Source of the DNA: JBDRGC01 sp043818215
GTDB lineage: Bacteria > Chloroflexota > Anaerolineae > Anaerolineales > UBA11858
Assembly: GCA_043818215.1 (NCBI GenBank)
Contig: JBDRGC010000241.1
Span: 1-13,355, forward strand
Direction of reading: 5' to 3'
DNA length: 13,355 nt
Shown here: piece after piece, positions 10,723-13,355 of the stretch
Position numbering within the stretch: the first letter of the stretch is position 1
Layout of the letters: each line of letters opens with the position of its first letter
Translations under genes and position numbers: made by a program
The notes under the pieces: model-generated
What the model was told of the DNA's origin: nothing
Seen by the model: the letters and a program-made list of their open reading frames with translations, nothing else
The model's database searches: none

Positions 10723-13275
10723 TCATTTCTTAGCCCGAGGGGTTTTCTTTTTTTTGGAGCGTGGTACGCGGACCGAGGGCGACTTGGCTTGCGGCCTGGT
10801 TACCGCCTCCCGAGGATTCGGATTCTGCTTGACAGGGGCCAGGGGCCGCGGCACGTCCCACGGAACCGTGAAGCCCACAATGCGGTCCCCCGCCCTCACT
10901 TCCAGCACGGCTCCCCCACGCACTGCGGTGCGTTTCTGCACAGGGGCGTCATCTAATCGGGCCATCTTGGCAGCATACTTTGCAAGATGGAAGATCACGC
11001 GGGCTGTTCCCTTGCCTACCGTCATCCCCACCAACCTGACAGCAGCTGGCAATTTCCAGGCCACTACCCCCTGCCCGTAGCGTCCCTGCCGGGGGAAATC
11101 GCTCTGAGGCACCCGCTTGGCCTTGCCATTGGAATCCAGCAGGAAGACTTCGCCTGTCTGCGGCAAAATCTCCATTCCCACAACTTCATCCCCCACCTTG
11201 AGTTTAATGCCCATTACACCGGCGGCCACCAATCCCATCGGGCGGACAGTATCCTCCGCAAAACGGATCGCCATCCCGTTGGCGGTTGCCAGTAAAACAT
11301 CGGACTTGCCCTGGCTCAATTTTACCCAGCCCAGCCGGTCGCCATCGTTGACGCGTGCGATTGTGAAAGCCGTGGCTGCGGGGCCGGGCAATTCACTCAC
11401 GGCGGTCTTTTTGACCATGCCGCCGCGGGTGGCCGCCACTACGAACCAGTCCTCGGCCAGTTGGGCTTTGGGCGGTAGGGTCAGCATGGCAGCCAATTTA
11501 TGACCGGATGTCAGCGGGGAAACCCGGGAAACCGGCAAGCCATCTGAAGGCTTCATCGCTTCCGGCAGAGAATGCACCGGCAGCGCGGCCGTCTCTCCAT
11601 TTTCCGAGATCAGGTACAGGGTGTCGCTGGTATTAACTCGCAGCAGCCCTCCGGGAGCCTCGCTCCCGCTCAACCGGGGCAGCTTGTCATCCAGGGTACG
11701 GGCAATCGTCCCATCGGGTGAAGCCATGACCCACACGGTCTTGTCCGGCGTCAGGTCTGACATGCGCACGGGGGCGGCCTCTTGTCCACCCTCCAAGCGG
11801 ATCACCTGAGTGCGCCGCCGGTCGCTGTACTTTTCCTTGACAGCTTGCAATTCATCGGACACGGTCTGGCGCATCTTGTTGGGTGAATGCAGCAGCGCTT
11901 CCAACGAGCGAATGCAAGCCTTGACTTCTTTGTATTCATCATCGATCTTCCTGCGCTCTAGCGATGCCAGTCGCCGGAGCGGCATATCCAAAATCGCCGT
12001 AGCCTGAACCACGGAGAGATCGAAACGCTTGCGCAAGTTAGTACGGGCAGTATCAACCGAGCGAGATTTGCGGATGATGGCGATCACCTCGTCCAGGTTA
12101 GCCAACGCCACCCGCAGCCCTTCGAGAATGTGCGCCCTATCGCGCGCCTGTTGCAAGTCGTATTCGCTGCGCCGTTTGACGATATCCAGCCGGTGCTCGA
12201 CGTATACCCGCAAAGCCTGCTTCAAGCTGAGCATGCGAGGCTCGCCGTTCACCAGGGCCAACATGATGATGCTGAAAGTGCTTTGCATGGGAGTGCGCTT
12301 GTAAAGCTGGCGCAGCACTTCTTCGGGGTCGGCGGTTTTGATCAGTTCGATCACGATGCGCATACCCTGGCGGTCGGATTCATCCCGCAAGTCGGCCAGG
12401 CCTTCGAGTTTGCCATCGCGGGCCAGATTAGCGATCCGGGCGATGAGGGAGGCTTTATTGGTCATATAAGGTAGCTCGGTGACCACAATACGGTGGCGTC
12501 CCCGGCTCATCTCTTCGATATGGGCGCGCGCCCGCACCTGAATACGTCCCCGGCCCGTGCCGTAGGCGCTGGTCAACCCACCTTCTTCATCAGACTGCAA
12601 TATCAGCCCGCCGGTGGGGAAATCTGGCCCTTGAATAAACTGCATCAAATCTTCCACATTGACATCGTCGAGTTTAGACCAATTGTTCAGCATATAGATC
12701 AGAGCATCCACCACCTCCCCTAGGTTGTGAGGCGGCACGCTGGTAGACATCCCCACAGCGATGCCGGTGATGCCGTTGACCAGCAAATTTGGCAAAGCCG
12801 CGGGGAGAACTTCCGGCTCGGTGAGGGTATCGTCAAAATTGGGGGTGTAATCGACCGTGTTTTTTTTGATGTCCGCCAGCATGTGAGCCGAAATATCCGC
12901 CATGCGGGCTTCGGTATAACGCATTGCTGCGGGGGAATCGCCATCCACGCTGCCAAAGTTGCCCTGGCCATCCACCAACGGGTAGCGCATTGAGAAATCT
13001 TGGGCCATGCGGGCCATGGACTCGTAAACAGCCATGTCGCCGTGAGGATGGTATTTGCCCAGCACCTCACCAACAATACGGGCCGATTTTTTATACGGTG
13101 TGTCGGGGCGCATTCCCATATCATGCATGGCATATAAGATGCGGCGATGCACCGGTTTGAGGCCGTCGCGGGCATCGGGTATAGCGCGCGACACAATTAC
13201 GCTCATGGCGTAGTCCAGGTAAGATTGCTGCATCTCCTGGTCGATATCAATTTTGCGAACGAGGCCTATTTCCAT
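10723..13275 (-). CDS. gyrA: Type IIA DNA topoisomerase subunit A (DNA gyrase A / topoisomerase IV A)
   Basis: 850 aa, full length. It is the DNA-cleaving subunit of gyrase or topoisomerase IV, working as A2B2 with a GyrB/ParE partner not in this window. The N-terminal breakage-reunion domain shows the winged-helix block HPHGDMAVYESMARMAQDF (76-94), the catalytic Tyr120 in MRYTEARM, and the tower and coiled-coil parts to about 490. The C-terminal beta-pinwheel follows (about 500-805), then a basic tail ending SKKKKTPRAKK. At the positions of E. coli GyrA Ser83 and Asp87 it has Met81 and Glu85. A canonical QRRGGKG GyrA-box is not seen in the first blade; QGRYGQG (730-736) is the nearest relative, so gyrase versus topo IV activity is open. 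The ATG at 13275 has GGAG (complement of 13283-13286) 7 nt upstream. Confidence 0.95.
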   Translation of the reverse strand: MEIGLVRKIDIDQEMQQSYLDYAMSVIVSRAIPDARDGLKPVHRRILYAMHDMGMRPDTPYKKSARIVGEVLGKYHPHGDMAVYESMARMAQDFSMRYPLVDGQGNFGSVDGDSPAAMRYTEARMADISAHMLADIKKNTVDYTPNFDDTLTEPEVLPAALPNLLVNGITGIAVGMSTSVPPHNLGEVVDALIYMLNNWSKLDDVNVEDLMQFIQGPDFPTGGLILQSDEEGGLTSAYGTGRGRIQVRARAHIEEMSRGRHRIVVTELPYMTNKASLIARIANLARDGKLEGLADLRDESDRQGMRIVIELIKTADPEEVLRQLYKRTPMQSTFSIIMLALVNGEPRMLSLKQALRVYVEHRLDIVKRRSEYDLQQARDRAHILEGLRVALANLDEVIAIIRKSRSVDTARTNLRKRFDLSVVQATAILDMPLRRLASLERRKIDDEYKEVKACIRSLEALLHSPNKMRQTVSDELQAVKEKYSDRRRTQVIRLEGGQEAAPVRMSDLTPDKTVWVMASPDGTIARTLDDKLPRLSGSEAPGGLLRVNTSDTLYLISENGETAALPVHSLPEAMKPSDGLPVSRVSPLTSGHKLAAMLTLPPKAQLAEDWFVVAATRGGMVKKTAVSELPGPAATAFTIARVNDGDRLGWVKLSQGKSDVLLATANGMAIRFAEDTVRPMGLVAAGVMGIKLKVGDEVVGMEILPQTGEVFLLDSNGKAKRVPQSDFPRQGRYGQGVVAWKLPAAVRLVGMTVGKGTARVIFHLAKYAAKMARLDDAPVQKRTAVRGGAVLEVRAGDRIVGFTVPWDVPRPLAPVKQNPNPREAVTRPQAKSPSVRVPRSKKKKTPRAKK

Positions 13276-13293
13276 GAAATTTCTCCGGGGGGG

Positions 13294-13333
13294 GCGAGTC
13301 AGCGAGTCAGCGAGTCGGCGAGTCAGCGAGTGG
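13294..13333 (+). repeat. Five tandem 8-bp units upstream of the topoisomerase gene
   Basis: GCGAGTCA, GCGAGTCA, GCGAGTCG, GCGAGTCA, GCGAGTGG, then 7-bp variants (GCGAATG, GCGGGTG, GCGGATG) to the window end. It lies directly in front of the topoisomerase Shine-Dalgarno; no promoter can be recognised in the 80 bases available. Confidence 0.85.
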
Positions 13334-13355
13334 CGAATGGCGGGTGGCGGATGGC

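Overview
The window looks like a chromosomal segment of a Chloroflexota bacterium, probably Anaerolineae-like. This is inferred from protein style: Pro/Thr-rich linkers around LysM domains, a secreted beta-helix protein with a choice-of-anchor Q-like end and a terminal YLPLVVK, a histidine-kinase-like protein with an ELRQPMSS box, and many short dispersed repeats between genes. No rRNA, tRNA, CRISPR array, phage gene or integrase gene was seen.

Region 1 (1-3057) is accessory DNA with nested insertions. Bases 1 to about 309 are the 3' part of an ORF-less group II intron: domain V has its G-U-containing lower stem and GAAA tetraloop, and domain VI has a bulged A. About 23 nt, mostly a dispersed 21-bp repeat, sit in the domain V bulge. 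Directly after it comes what I read as an integron-type recombination site (attC), split by a complete 1.64-kb insertion sequence (345-1983) with 42-44 bp terminal inverted repeats and an 8-bp target duplication. After the IS the attC resumes and ends in a GTTGGGC core at 2044. The next block (2045-3023) has the layout of a gene cassette: a small two-helix pore-like membrane protein, a DUF5661-like protein, then a second attC (2904-3029) with foldable arms, a single bulged G and an inverse core complementary to the cassette's own start.

Region 2 (3058-4596) encodes a secreted beta-helix protein placed just after that attC, so it may be the next cassette. A spacer with a second copy of the 21-bp repeat in opposite orientation follows. 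The two repeat copies bracket the whole accessory block (236-4720).

Region 3 (4757-9078) is a likely operon of three genes joined by two ATGA start/stop overlaps, with a promoter and Shine-Dalgarno sequence in front. It encodes a multi-pass membrane protein with GAF-like, coiled-coil and histidine-kinase domains but Gln in place of the phospho-accepting His, a membrane-anchored double-LysM protein, and a lipoprotein of the LytR-CpsA-Psr (LCP) family. Together they suggest envelope-glycan attachment or sensing.

Region 4 (9079-9527) has no gene but is unusually rich in nested inverted repeats and short tandem repeats. Region 5 holds a TIM-barrel plus NTF2/SnoaL-like fusion protein (9528-10640), facing a complete type IIA topoisomerase A subunit (gyrA/parC-like, 10723-13275, minus strand). 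A repeat-rich hairpin stretch lies between these convergent genes, and 8-bp tandem repeats lie upstream of the topoisomerase gene.
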